In this document: positions 37,801-46,585 of the stretch, piece after piece
Position numbering within the stretch: position 1 is the first letter of the stretch
Layout: each line of letters opens with the position of its first letter
Source: an uncultured Clostridia bacterium
Lineage (GTDB): Bacteria; Bacillota; Clostridia; Christensenellales; Pumilibacteraceae
NCBI GenBank assembly: GCA_947581755.1
Contig: CANPVN010000003.1
Span: 1-64,000 of the forward strand
Direction: 5' to 3'
Length of the DNA: 64,000 nucleotides
The notes under the pieces: model-generated
What the model saw: the letters and a program-made list of their open reading frames with translations, nothing else
Database searches by the model: none
What the model was told of the DNA's origin: nothing
Made by a program: the position numbers and the translations under genes

Positions 37801-38498
37801 TGTTTATAGACGGCAAAGGCTCGCTCCTGTATGACAACGGCAGTTACAATATCGGAACATATTCTTATGATGCGGCTACGAAGCAGTTAGACGCTTGGAT
37901 AGGCAACAAAGAGAACGCTACTCAAAAGGGCAATCTCGACACACAAAGCGGTTGCGGTATGATCTCTTATTACAGCGGATACAGCGATACGATAATGGCA
38001 ATAAGCAAACAACCTTTTACAAGAATTTTATCGTATAAGACCGTAAGAGTTTATTTTACGGACGGAGACGGAATAACTTCCGAAAGCCCGAGTTTCGACG
38101 CTTATGTAAGCAATAATATGTTGTTTATATCCACTTACGGAGCGCCCGTTGCGATATACGATCTTTCTTCCGCAGAACTTACCTTCGAATACATTTACAA
38201 GACCGCGCGCATAGAAGTGAAGGTTCGAAAGCAAGACGATTCTTACAGCGTGGAACTCGCCTTTAAGTGCGCTTCTGTCGAGACGATCCAAGCGACCGTG
38301 GACGGAGAATCCAAGTCGTTGATATTCTGTTGGTTGAATGACGAAAAGACGGAACTCGGTATATACGAGAACGAAAGTTGGCAGAGCAATGTGGTTTGCG
38401 GTAAGGTAGAGTGGGACGCTTCGAAAACCTCGTTTACGATAGGCGGTTACAGAGTGAGCGGTTATCCCTCTGATGTTACCATAAGCACAATCGAATAA
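34803..38498 (+). CDS. large surface lipoprotein with InlB-type and BspA-type repeats
   Basis: A 1231-residue predicted lipoprotein (lipobox FSAC, Cys25). Residues about 32-92 form a Listeria-Bacteroides (InlB B/Flg_new) repeat with the signature PTREGYDFEGWFT and a final LTAHW; a related second copy with FMGWT follows. Residues about 190-330 and again about 460-560 hold BspA-type leucine-rich repeats (LRR_5), seen as VPSSVTSVGAGAFDSA and NVQEIADYAFFDQNYLTQL. The last 600 residues are beta-rich, with repeated motifs such as YYDE-YTYYLEFGE and TFTNGSSSLTLDG, and no family I recognise. BspA-type proteins mediate adhesion or immune contact in other bacteria. GGGGAGAG precedes the ATG; it is monocistronic. 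Confidence 0.87.
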   Translation: MKTKKYFSVALVIVLIFAIAVFSACVNEGKASTVTFVGADVASVEVESGKAMTKPSDPTREGYDFEGWFTAEGKEWNFDDPVESDMTLTAHWEAKHYTITLSLNGGTLDGGSTEVEVVYDENYTLPVPSMGDIRFMGWTIDNTAVTDLEGKSLTSYKFARNSTAIASWTFTQKSGFIYQLNKDDTLTVTAAGGFAYDENLKFESEIEGKKVSAIGDMSKLTAREVTVPESVEKIADGAFENNIYLREMDLSAFKGTIGDRAFTGSRLRYIDLGGTVSIGDNAFVNTNLALLYVPSSVTSVGAGAFDSADLVEIGFEANFPALGERVFGDGTRNGDDGSVTIIASEKAWDALVATQAENLTFAQKVEAATGVQKASLFTWTDSMIAEGKEVKGRYEGDVLVYMGMGLNAVIADGNAMSLESVFDGKESCDHIYDFSDGKKTVYLDRNSKTTTLLEANENGEVIKDNVLYDYIGSSLTYKIPDNITAIAGGAGQLNYDVRFLILGDNVTSVGSFAFSSGQLFGISIGKNVQEIADYAFFDQNYLTQLIFCGSEKAPHIGQAAFSVFVTGGYAPFTLNQMAQYGVSVKIYLEKEVQSYDFESWQYVPGEGAIFMDALNASLEGLNLVKVGYEGDSEEDYKDASYLTADFTTFRTSGFVAKDTVYSGDLGTITMSGADNGYAYIDFDEDSGYSGSSYLYFSGMPGYSFSYSDDESVPLRIQVFTGFDTEGLKSTLVYGQFKEGELVLRGAEAGTYGKIKEDYFIIDGYGGISYHKADGSVEEGSYTLSGNTLNIRGIDGVSTLTVDFEKQEITFGGNTLYALGEEAGVYYDLAHRAKLELDGVSYMDRIADEESGESATIYYSGTMTLLYNGKTETLGYIINGTKLSFILDGVNKEWTFSRTSAHIVSGYYDENYTYYLEFGEEEPGLKDTFTNGSSSLTLDGFFTATLDDKEYGYFIFEQSLLLFDNENVTIYNLDTDAKTFAVANAPEAGMYYVNTSADYRLFIDGKGSLLYDNGSYNIGTYSYDAATKQLDAWIGNKENATQKGNLDTQSGCGMISYYSGYSDTIMAISKQPFTRILSYKTVRVYFTDGDGITSESPSFDAYVSNNMLFISTYGAPVAIYDLSSAELTFEYIYKTARIEVKVRKQDDSYSVELAFKCASVETIQATVDGESKSLIFCWLNDEKTELGIYENESWQSNVVCGKVEWDASKTSFTIGGYRVSGYPSDVTISTIE

Positions 38499-38520
38499 TC
38501 GAAACCATAACGTGTAACAA

Positions 38521-38558
38521 AACGCGCCTTCGAGGGAACTCTTCGAGGACGCGTTTTT
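38521..38558 (+). terminator. terminator of the BspA-like gene
   Basis: AACGCG-CCT pairs with AGG-A-CGCGTT (one bulge) and TTTTTCGTTTT follows. Confidence 0.75.
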
Positions 38559-38740
38559 CGTTTTCGGAAGGCTTTTCTTTTCAGAATAAATCGGAGTATC
38601 AAACCTTGAAATTTTAAAATTCGGCAAAGTGTTTTTTTATTCGCATAAAGCAAAAATTGAAAAAACGGCACCATAAGCATTTGTTTTGATATTTTAACGG
38701 AACTTTTCGCTTTCTTTTGCAAGCAATATAAGCAATAATA

Positions 38741-38769
38741 TTGACAATCGAAAAAAATTAAGTTATAAT
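38741..38769 (+). promoter_or_regulatory. perfect consensus promoter of the ATPase-Rho-like-secA cluster
   Basis: TTGACA (38741-38746), 17-bp spacer, TATAAT (38764-38769). The predicted leader is only about 11 bases long and consists almost wholly of the ribosome site GGAGGG. Confidence 0.9.
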
Positions 38770-38787
38770 AAAAAGAATGGAGGGTAT

Positions 38788-41514
38788 ATGGCTATAAATA
38801 AAAACAAAAACAACAAAAACGAAATACCGAGCCAAGAAAACGGTATAAATACCGATACCGTTAATACATCTGTACCCAAAAATTCCGAAAAAAAAGAGAG
38901 AATAAAATTTTTTTCCAAAAAGAACGGAAAAAACGACTCTCGACCGCAAGTCGAATATATAGAGGATAAGGGCGACGGGCTTGTCGAAAGACCCGAAAAA
39001 ATGCTTTCTTCGTCGGGTACCATTATATTGAATAAAAACACTTTGGCGACCGACGCAAAAAAGAGGAAAAAGCCCAAATATCGCCCCGTTGACCTTTCCA
39101 ACGCTCAAAGATACGATCCCGAAATCAAAAATGGGCTTACTTCCGAGCAAGTGGAAAAGCGTTACGAAGAGGGCTATGTCAATCTCAGTCCTCCCAAAAA
39201 AGGAAAGACTTATCTTAATATAATTCTGTCCAATATTTTTACTTTCTTCAATGTTTTGACTTTTATTGTTGCGGCGGCGTTGATCGTTGCGGGCGTGCAA
39301 ATAACTCAACTTTTCTTTTTGGTTATCATCGTGGCGAATATAGTTATAGGGCTCATTCAGGAAATAAAAGCGAAATATTCCGTGGACAAATTGAGTCTTG
39401 TGACGGCGCCGTCTGCGCAAGTAATACGCGACGGACAGTTGAGATCCATTCCCGTGGACGAGGTCGTTTTGGATGACATAATCTTTTTGGAAGCGGGCAA
39501 GCAAATCTGTTCGGACAGCATATTGCTTAGCGGTGAAATCGAAGTAAACGAAGCGTTGATTACAGGCGAAAGCGAAAATATCCGCAAACAGAGCGGAGAT
39601 ATTTTATATTCGGGCAGTTATCTCGTATCGGGCAACTGTTATGCCAAAATCGAACGCATCGGAGCCGAGAATTATGTCAATAAACTTACTTCCAATGCCA
39701 AAAATTATCGCAAGCCCAAGAGCGAACTCAACGATTCGATAAGACTTATAATCAAGATCGCAAGTATCTTTATCATTCCTTCTGCGATCGCAAGTTTTGC
39801 GGTGGCGCATTACAAAAACCATTTGTTGTGGAACCAAGCCATAATCAGCACAAGCGGCGCGATTGTGGGCATGATACCCGCGGGAATGTTTTTGCTTACA
39901 AGTATGGCGTTGGCGGTAAGCGTCGTGAAGTTGGCGCGGAAACGGACGCTCGTTCAGGATCTGTACTGTATCGAGATGTTGGCTCGCGTTGACGTTTTGT
40001 GTCTCGATAAGACGGGAACTCTGACCGACGGCACCATGAACGTGACTAAGATAGTAAAGACCTCGGAAGAAGAGGTTATTCCCTCGGAAACGATAATAGG
40101 TTCGATGTTGACCGCGACCGAGGATAACAACCAAACCGCGCGGGCTTTGGCGAAAAAATTCGGATACAACAAAGATCTGAAAGCGACCGATATATTGCCT
40201 TTCAATTCTCAGCGAAAATTCAGCGCGGTGACTTTCGGCGATATGGGCACATATTTTTTGGGCGCGCCCGAATTTGTTCTCAAAGAGTTGAGTGCCGATG
40301 TCGATCAATTGATAACCGATCATGCCTCGCAAGGTTTCCGCGTATTGTGTCTTGCTCATTCCGATGCTCCCATAATAGATAAAAAGATTCCCGTGGCGGA
40401 TCAACTTCTGTGCCTCATCATGTTGGAGGACCATATAAGAGAGGACGCTTACGAGACGGCTAAGTGGTTCAAAGAAAACGACGTCGCGCTCAAAGTTATC
40501 TCGGGAGACAATCCCATAACCGTTTCCAATGTGGCGCAGCGCGTCGGCGTCGAAAATGCCGAGATGTTTATATCTCTCGACGGCATGAGCGATAACGATA
40601 TAGTGGAGATAGCCGATAAATACACCGTTTTCGGAAGAGTCACGCCCGAGCAAAAAGCCGTATTGGTAAGGGCTATGAAGAGCAAAGGGCACACCGTGGC
40701 AATGACAGGCGACGGAGTAAACGATATTCTTGCCATGAAAGAGAGCGATTGTGCCGTTGCGATAGCTTCGGGTTCCGAAGCGGCGCGCAGCGTAAGTCAC
40801 CTTGTGCTTTTGGATTCGTGTTTTAAGGCAATGCCCGACATAGTTTACGAAGGAAGGAGAGTCGTCAACAATATTCAGAAGTCCTCATCGCTGTTTTTGA
40901 TGAAAACTCTTATGTCCATTATGCTGACGATAATCTTTTTGATTATGGGGCAGACCTATCCTTTGGAACCCAACAATTTGTTTTTTCTGGAATTTTTCAT
41001 TATAGGCTTGCCTTCGTTCTTCTTGGCTTTACAGCCCAACAAAAACAGGATACGAGGTCATTTCCTGAGCAATGTCATAAGTCGCGCCGTTCCGGGCGGT
41101 TTTGCGTTGGTAATGACGGTCATGGCGGTGTATATTTATTCGCACAATATTGCAATAGGCGGGACGTCTACGTTTTCGGCTTGGACGTCGGGGATAGCGG
41201 ACAACGGAGACGCGTTGAAGATTTTCGTAAAGACCATGATGGTATTTTCCATATCTTTGACGGGCTTTATGTGTCTGTGCAAAATATGCGAGCCATTCAA
41301 TTACTTCAGAGCGTTGCTCGTTACCGCGATATTTATTTTAATGGCAATAATATTTTTCTCATTCCGTCAATATTTCGGGTTGGGGGAGATACATCTGAAA
41401 AATGCCGCGCAGAGAGCATTTTTCTTCTTCGATATCGGAATTTGTTTTGCTTCTTATTTTATTGTTTCGATAGTTATGAAGATTTTGAAACAGTTCAATG
41501 TAATGTATGATTAA
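38788..41514 (+). CDS. cation-transporting P-type ATPase, CtpE-like
   Basis: Membrane pump of 908 residues. After a polar, Lys/Asn-rich N-terminal extension of about 110 residues come the usual parts: membrane pair, actuator domain with TGES (259-262), membrane pair with IPAGM (363-367), phosphorylation motif DKTGTLT with Asp407, nucleotide-binding domain, hinge TGDGVND, and six C-terminal membrane segments. The TM4 motif IPAGMFLLTS replaces the PEGLP of classical calcium pumps and resembles CtpE of mycobacteria, a calcium-uptake ATPase; the ion is therefore probably calcium, but this rests on one motif. A perfect promoter lies upstream, and the gene is followed after 30 bases by the Rho-like gene. 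Confidence 0.9.
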   Translation: MAINKNKNNKNEIPSQENGINTDTVNTSVPKNSEKKERIKFFSKKNGKNDSRPQVEYIEDKGDGLVERPEKMLSSSGTIILNKNTLATDAKKRKKPKYRPVDLSNAQRYDPEIKNGLTSEQVEKRYEEGYVNLSPPKKGKTYLNIILSNIFTFFNVLTFIVAAALIVAGVQITQLFFLVIIVANIVIGLIQEIKAKYSVDKLSLVTAPSAQVIRDGQLRSIPVDEVVLDDIIFLEAGKQICSDSILLSGEIEVNEALITGESENIRKQSGDILYSGSYLVSGNCYAKIERIGAENYVNKLTSNAKNYRKPKSELNDSIRLIIKIASIFIIPSAIASFAVAHYKNHLLWNQAIISTSGAIVGMIPAGMFLLTSMALAVSVVKLARKRTLVQDLYCIEMLARVDVLCLDKTGTLTDGTMNVTKIVKTSEEEVIPSETIIGSMLTATEDNNQTARALAKKFGYNKDLKATDILPFNSQRKFSAVTFGDMGTYFLGAPEFVLKELSADVDQLITDHASQGFRVLCLAHSDAPIIDKKIPVADQLLCLIMLEDHIREDAYETAKWFKENDVALKVISGDNPITVSNVAQRVGVENAEMFISLDGMSDNDIVEIADKYTVFGRVTPEQKAVLVRAMKSKGHTVAMTGDGVNDILAMKESDCAVAIASGSEAARSVSHLVLLDSCFKAMPDIVYEGRRVVNNIQKSSSLFLMKTLMSIMLTIIFLIMGQTYPLEPNNLFFLEFFIIGLPSFFLALQPNKNRIRGHFLSNVISRAVPGGFALVMTVMAVYIYSHNIAIGGTSTFSAWTSGIADNGDALKIFVKTMMVFSISLTGFMCLCKICEPFNYFRALLVTAIFILMAIIFFSFRQYFGLGEIHLKNAAQRAFFFFDIGICFASYFIVSIVMKILKQFNVMYD

Positions 41515-41544
41515 AAATTCAAATTAAAAAAGGAGATGGAAAAA

Positions 41545-42636
41545 ATGGCAAACGGAAATTTAACATTGGAAGCGGGCACCTTAAGAGGTCTGCTTAACAA
41601 ATCGGGAATTGTCGAGTTGAGAGAAATAGGTTTGCAAACGGGAGTCGCTTCTTCTACGACTTGGGAAAAAGAAGATCTCGTAAATAAGATCGTCGAAAAA
41701 CTTGCGGCGCAAAAGAGACCCATAAATTCCACGTATTACGAAGCGACCGATTACGATGTCAACGAACTCTTGAAATGCTATCTTAACGAGAAGGACTACA
41801 GACCCAAAGAGATAGAAGGCTACCTTGACGAATATGTTTACGGAGCAATGGTTCGCAACTCCGAATTGAAAACCGAAAAGGATATGATTTTCATTCCCCG
41901 TTGGGTGATGGAAAAATTCGATTTGAGAGGGGGCGATTATATCAAAGGTACCGCCTGTCTTTTGAGCATGAACAGTGTTTACGGAGTCATCGAAGTAAAA
42001 GAAGTCAACGGTCTGGAGCCTTTGACGGAGAGAAAAAATTATATCGACCTCAGGGCGTCTCAAATAAAGAAGAAACTCGTTTTGGGTATGCCCGAACCTC
42101 TCGACGCTGTCGATGTATTGACTCCCGTCGGCGAAGGCATGAAAACCATCATAAGAACGGATCTCAGAGGAAATGCGCTTTCCAAACTTTTGACTTATAT
42201 TCCCGAATCATTTGAGCAACAGGGTATAAAAACTTATTCTCTGTTTTTGGGAGAATCTCCCGAGTTCAAAAACGAAGTCGTGAATATAAAGGACAATCTT
42301 TTCTATACGAATTTCGAAGAGAATGTCGAAGAGAATTACAGAATGTTCTCTTTGATAATCGATATTGCCAAAAGAGAAGTCGAGATGGGACAAAGAGTCG
42401 CCGTACTTTTAAGTCGTCTCGAAAGCGTATACACGGGCGACAATTTTTGCAAAATTCGTTCGCTGTTCGGTTCTTCCAAATACACAAAGAGCGGAAGTTT
42501 GACAATAATAACCACAGCGCGTCGCGATTTTAATATCGAAGATATTGCCGATAACGTGATGTATGTCAATTATCATAACGGCAGTGTTTTCTACGACTAT
42601 TTAAAAAGTTATTCGAGTTTGAAAAACAAGGAGTAA
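41545..42636 (+). CDS. degenerate Rho paralogue (predicted non-ATPase)
   Basis: A 363-residue protein collinear with transcription terminator Rho. ATG 41545 is preferred because GGAG is nine bases upstream; ATG 41536 overlaps that site. It has an N-terminal helical SAP/Rho_N-like part, an OB-like domain (FIPRWVMEKFDLRGGDYIKG, GVIEVKEVNGLEPL) and a RecA-like core: LTPVGEGMKTIIRTD aligns with the Rho LAPIGRGQRGLIV strand, DIAKREVEMGQRVAVLL with the Walker B helix-strand, and SGSLTIITTA with GGSLTIIATA. Yet PPKAGKT is replaced by RTDLRGNA, Walker B LLDS by LLSR, the Q-loop is deleted, the R-loop lysine is absent and the chain stops before the arginine finger. It cannot be an ordinary Rho helicase. 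It lies between the ATPase and secA, three bases from the latter. Confidence 0.82.
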   Translation: MANGNLTLEAGTLRGLLNKSGIVELREIGLQTGVASSTTWEKEDLVNKIVEKLAAQKRPINSTYYEATDYDVNELLKCYLNEKDYRPKEIEGYLDEYVYGAMVRNSELKTEKDMIFIPRWVMEKFDLRGGDYIKGTACLLSMNSVYGVIEVKEVNGLEPLTERKNYIDLRASQIKKKLVLGMPEPLDAVDVLTPVGEGMKTIIRTDLRGNALSKLLTYIPESFEQQGIKTYSLFLGESPEFKNEVVNIKDNLFYTNFEENVEENYRMFSLIIDIAKREVEMGQRVAVLLSRLESVYTGDNFCKIRSLFGSSKYTKSGSLTIITTARRDFNIEDIADNVMYVNYHNGSVFYDYLKSYSSLKNKE

Positions 42637-42639
42637 AAA

Positions 42640-45396
42640 ATGGGGCTTATTTCATATTTGGCAAACAGCGATAACCGCAAGCATCTCAGAAAGATAGACG
42701 CCATTGTCGATAAGATCGAAAGTTATGCCGACAAATTCAGGGCTTATACCGATGAGCAACTGAAAGATATGACCAATCAGTTTCGCAGACGTCTTAAAGA
42801 GAATTACGAAACTTTGGACGACATTTTACCCGAGGCATTCGCGGTTGTAAGAGAAGCAAGCACAAGAGTCCTCGGAATGACGCATTTCAGAGTGCAGTTG
42901 ATAGGCGGCGTCGTTTTGCATCAGGGACGTATTGCCGAGATGCGTACAGGTGAAGGTAAGACCCTTGTGTCCACCTTGCCCGCTTACTTGAACGCATTGA
43001 CAGGCGAAGGAGTTCATATCGTTACCGTTAACGAATATCTTGCAAAGCGTGACGCGGAATGGATGGGAAAAATTCATAAATTTTTGGGATTGACCGTGGG
43101 TATATCTCTTGCGAATACCGACCCCGAAGTTAAGCGAGAAGCCTATAATTGCGATATAACTTATGCCACTAACAACGAGTTGGGTTTCGATTATTTGCGA
43201 GACAACATGGTTATCTATAAAAAAGATATGGTACAGAGAGGACATCCGTATGCTATCATAGACGAGGTGGACTCCATTTTGATAGACGAAGCGAGAACTC
43301 CTCTTATCATAAGCGGAAAGGGCGGAAAGAGCAGTGACATGTATATCACCGCGAATAAATTCGTTCGCAGATTGAAGCCTTCCACAAACGTAGACGAAGA
43401 AGGAAAACCTCTCAATGACGAAGAGCCTAACGGTGATTTTGAAATAGACAGAAAGAAAAAAGCGGTGAGCCTTACCGAATCGGGTATCGCGCAAGCCGAG
43501 CGTTTCTTTGCCGTGGATAATTTAACGGATATCGAGAATACCGAACTCAACCATTATATCAACAACGCGTTGAAAGCGCAATGGGTAATGAAGAGAGACA
43601 CCGATTATGTTGTCAATGACGGCGAAGTCATAATCGTCGACGAATTTACGGGTCGTCTCATGATAGGCAGGCGTTACAGCGACGGCTTGCATCAGGCGAT
43701 AGAGGCAAAAGAAAACGTCAGGATCCAAAGCGAGAACAAGACTTTGGCGACAATAACTTTCCAGAATTATTTCCGTATCTACAAGAAACTCGGAGGTATG
43801 ACGGGTACCGCAAAGACCGAGGAAAGCGAATTCAGAAGTATTTACGGACTTGACGTAGTTGTCATTCCCACCAATTTGCCTGCAAAGCGTATCGATGAAA
43901 ACGACGTTGTCTTTACCACAAAGAAGGCAAAACTCAACGCCGTTGTCGAGGATATAAAAGAATGTTACGGCAGAGGACAGCCCGTGCTTGTAGGTACTAC
44001 CACCGTCGAAAAGAGTGAAGAACTTTCGGCAATGCTCAAACACGAAAAGATCCCGCACAATGTATTGAACGCAAAGAATCACGCAAAAGAGGCGGAGATC
44101 GTAGCCCAAGCGGGTAAATATAAAGCAGTGACGATCGCCACAAACATGGCAGGTCGTGGTACCGATATAATGCTCGGAGGAAATGCCGAATTTCTTGCTA
44201 TAAAGCGTATGCGCGATATGGGTATGCCCGAGGAACTTGTTTCGGCGGCGACTGCATACTTTACCACCGAAGATCCCGAAATTCTCAACGCGCGCGATAC
44301 TTTCAAAAGATTTTTCGATGAGGAAAAAGTTAAAATCGACGAAGAAAAGAAGCAAGTCATCGAAGTCGGAGGTTTGAGAATAATAGGTACCGAACGTCAC
44401 GAGTCGAGGCGTATAGACAATCAGCTTCGCGGTCGTGCGGGTCGTCAGGGCGACATCGGCTCCTCGGTATTCTATTTGAGTATGGAGGACGATCTCTTGC
44501 AACTTTTCGGCGGAGAGAGAATGAAGAGGATCGCTTCCGCCTTCAATACCGACGAGAACACTCCTTTTGCCGCGGGACTTCTGACGAAGCAAATCGAGAA
44601 CGCGCAACGCAATCTCGAGGGCAGAAACTTCTCCATAAGAAAGCAAGTGTTGGAATACGACAACGTCATGAATACTCAACGCGAAACGATTTACGAAGAA
44701 AGGAATCGCGTGCTTATGGGCGAGTCGGTACACGAGCAAATCATGTCTATGCTCGAGTCCGAAGTGGAAAGACTTATGAACACTTATACAAATCCCGCGG
44801 TGGATTGGAACGAGTGGGATTATTATAATTTCAACAAAGAAATAAATACAAAATTCATGCTTGACGAACCCGAGTTTTTCACCGAGGAGAGACTTTCTCA
44901 ATACGCTTGGGAAGAACTCAAAGAGCAACTTATCGACGCAATGAAGAGCGTATATAACGAAAAAATGCGCGAAGCGGCGGAAAACGGCTTGGACTTCGAG
45001 GACGTCGAGCGCGTCTTGTTGTTGAGGGCTGTCGATAATAAATGGATGGATCACATTGACGCGATGGACGCCTTGAGACAGGGCATAGGTCTTAAAGCGT
45101 ACGGCAATCAGGATCCCATCATAGCCTACAAGAAAGAGGGATTTGCCATGTTCGACGAGATGGTGGAAAACATTCAGGAGATGGCGGTATCCATGCTTAT
45201 GAGGGTGAATATCGAAAGAGCGCCCACCAGACAGGAAAACAAAGTCGAAATGACGGCGGTAAGCGGCGAGAATCAGCAAAAAGAAGCGACACACAAAAAG
45301 GCTCCCGCTGCAACGAAGGTCTCTGTGGGCAGAAACGATCCTTGTCCTTGCGGAAGCGGCAAAAAGTACAAGAATTGTTGCGGAAAGAATGCTTAA
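42640..45396 (+). CDS. secA: preprotein translocase ATPase SecA
   Basis: Motor that drives unfolded preproteins through SecYEG. The 918-residue protein has Walker A TGEGKT near 104-110, the DEVDSILIDEARTPL helicase motif, GRGTDI, the second-domain GRAGRQGD and the C-terminal zinc motif CPCGSGKKYKNCCG used for SecB and lipid contacts. AAGGAG lies within the end of the preceding gene. A terminator follows 20 bases after the stop. Confidence 0.98.
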   Translation: MGLISYLANSDNRKHLRKIDAIVDKIESYADKFRAYTDEQLKDMTNQFRRRLKENYETLDDILPEAFAVVREASTRVLGMTHFRVQLIGGVVLHQGRIAEMRTGEGKTLVSTLPAYLNALTGEGVHIVTVNEYLAKRDAEWMGKIHKFLGLTVGISLANTDPEVKREAYNCDITYATNNELGFDYLRDNMVIYKKDMVQRGHPYAIIDEVDSILIDEARTPLIISGKGGKSSDMYITANKFVRRLKPSTNVDEEGKPLNDEEPNGDFEIDRKKKAVSLTESGIAQAERFFAVDNLTDIENTELNHYINNALKAQWVMKRDTDYVVNDGEVIIVDEFTGRLMIGRRYSDGLHQAIEAKENVRIQSENKTLATITFQNYFRIYKKLGGMTGTAKTEESEFRSIYGLDVVVIPTNLPAKRIDENDVVFTTKKAKLNAVVEDIKECYGRGQPVLVGTTTVEKSEELSAMLKHEKIPHNVLNAKNHAKEAEIVAQAGKYKAVTIATNMAGRGTDIMLGGNAEFLAIKRMRDMGMPEELVSAATAYFTTEDPEILNARDTFKRFFDEEKVKIDEEKKQVIEVGGLRIIGTERHESRRIDNQLRGRAGRQGDIGSSVFYLSMEDDLLQLFGGERMKRIASAFNTDENTPFAAGLLTKQIENAQRNLEGRNFSIRKQVLEYDNVMNTQRETIYEERNRVLMGESVHEQIMSMLESEVERLMNTYTNPAVDWNEWDYYNFNKEINTKFMLDEPEFFTEERLSQYAWEELKEQLIDAMKSVYNEKMREAAENGLDFEDVERVLLLRAVDNKWMDHIDAMDALRQGIGLKAYGNQDPIIAYKKEGFAMFDEMVENIQEMAVSMLMRVNIERAPTRQENKVEMTAVSGENQQKEATHKKAPAATKVSVGRNDPCPCGSGKKYKNCCGKNA

Positions 45397-45418
45397 GGAC
45401 GAAAAACTGCAATAAAGG

Positions 45419-45449
45419 AAAACGCCCTTATCCGAAAAGGGCGTTTTTC
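45419..45449 (+). terminator. terminator after secA
   Basis: A perfect stem AAACGCCCTT/AAGGGCGTTT (about 45419-45428 with 45438-45447) and T-run. No new promoter is visible before prfB, so partial readthrough may feed the next genes. Confidence 0.88.
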
Positions 45450-45483
45450 ATAACGCAAAGGGAGAATTGAAAAAAAGAATCTT

Positions 45484-46581
45484 ATGGTTATTTTGGATGA
45501 AGAAAAATTAAGATTAAAAACCCTTGCCTCGAAAGCGGCGGATTGTTGCAAGGCGTTCGACATCGACAATATGAAATCTCGTTTGGCGGAGTTGTCCTTA
45601 CAACAGCAATCTCCCGATTTATACAAGGATCTGAAGAAAGCGCAGTCGATAAATTCCGAGGCAAAATATATAGAAAGCAAACTCAAAGAACTCGAAAAGA
45701 TGAACAATGCGATAGCCGATATAGGGGAACTTATAGAACTTGTCGAGGCAGAGGACGACGAAACTTTGGTTTCCGACGTCGATTCCACATTGGATAAACT
45801 CGAAAGCGAAGTCGAAGAACTTCATCTTGCAACGCTTTTGAAAGGCGAATATGACAGGAACAATGCCATAATCACAATTCATGCGGGAGCGGGCGGCACC
45901 GAAGCGCAGGATTGGGCGGATATGCTCTATCGAATGTACAGAATGTATTGCGAAAAAGAGGGTTTCAAAGTCGAAGAGATCGATTATCTCGACGGCGACG
46001 AGGCGGGACTTAAGAGCGTTACTTTTTTTGCCGAAGGACTCAACGCTTACGGCTATCTCAAAGCCGAGAAAGGCGTGCATCGTTTGGTAAGAATTTCTCC
46101 TTTCGATTCCAACGCCCGCCGACACACTTCATTTGCAAGCGTAGAGGTAATGCCCGAGATAGATAACGATACTTCTATCAAGATAATGCCCGATGAATTG
46201 AAGATAGACACTTATCGAAGCGGCGGAGCAGGCGGTCAGCATGTCAACAAGACGGACAGCGCGGTGCGAATAACGCATCTTCCCACGGGAATAGTCGTGC
46301 AATGTCAGAACGAGCGCAGTCAGATACAGAACCGTGAAACCGCAATGAAAATGCTCATGAGTAAACTTGTCGAACGCAGAGAGCGCGAAAACATGGAGAA
46401 AGCGGCATGTATCAAAGGAGAACTCAAAAAGATAGAATGGGGCAGTCAGATCCGTTCTTACGTCTTTCAGCCTTATACGCTTGTAAAAGATCACAGAACG
46501 GGCTATGAAACACCCGATGTTTTCGGCGTTATGGACGGAAATATAAGGGAATTTATTTTTGATTATCTGAGGAAATCTTAA
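45484..46581 (+). CDS. prfB: peptide chain release factor 2
   Basis: Releases finished proteins at UGA and UAA codons. The 365-residue protein has the RF2 anticodon-like tripeptide SPF (205-207) and the GGQ motif (250-252) within RSGGAGGQHVNKT. Many bacteria regulate prfB by a programmed +1 frameshift at an early UGA; here the frame is continuous from ATG through the region where that site would lie, so this autoregulation is absent. The ribosome site is weak: GGGAG is 18 bases upstream of the ATG. Confidence 0.95.
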   Translation: MVILDEEKLRLKTLASKAADCCKAFDIDNMKSRLAELSLQQQSPDLYKDLKKAQSINSEAKYIESKLKELEKMNNAIADIGELIELVEAEDDETLVSDVDSTLDKLESEVEELHLATLLKGEYDRNNAIITIHAGAGGTEAQDWADMLYRMYRMYCEKEGFKVEEIDYLDGDEAGLKSVTFFAEGLNAYGYLKAEKGVHRLVRISPFDSNARRHTSFASVEVMPEIDNDTSIKIMPDELKIDTYRSGGAGGQHVNKTDSAVRITHLPTGIVVQCQNERSQIQNRETAMKMLMSKLVERRERENMEKAACIKGELKKIEWGSQIRSYVFQPYTLVKDHRTGYETPDVFGVMDGNIREFIFDYLRKS

Positions 46582-46585
46582 AGAA

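Noticed and set aside
45484..45580. Programmed frameshift in prfB
   Set aside because: The frame is continuous from the ATG through the usual position and no CTTTGA slip site is present.
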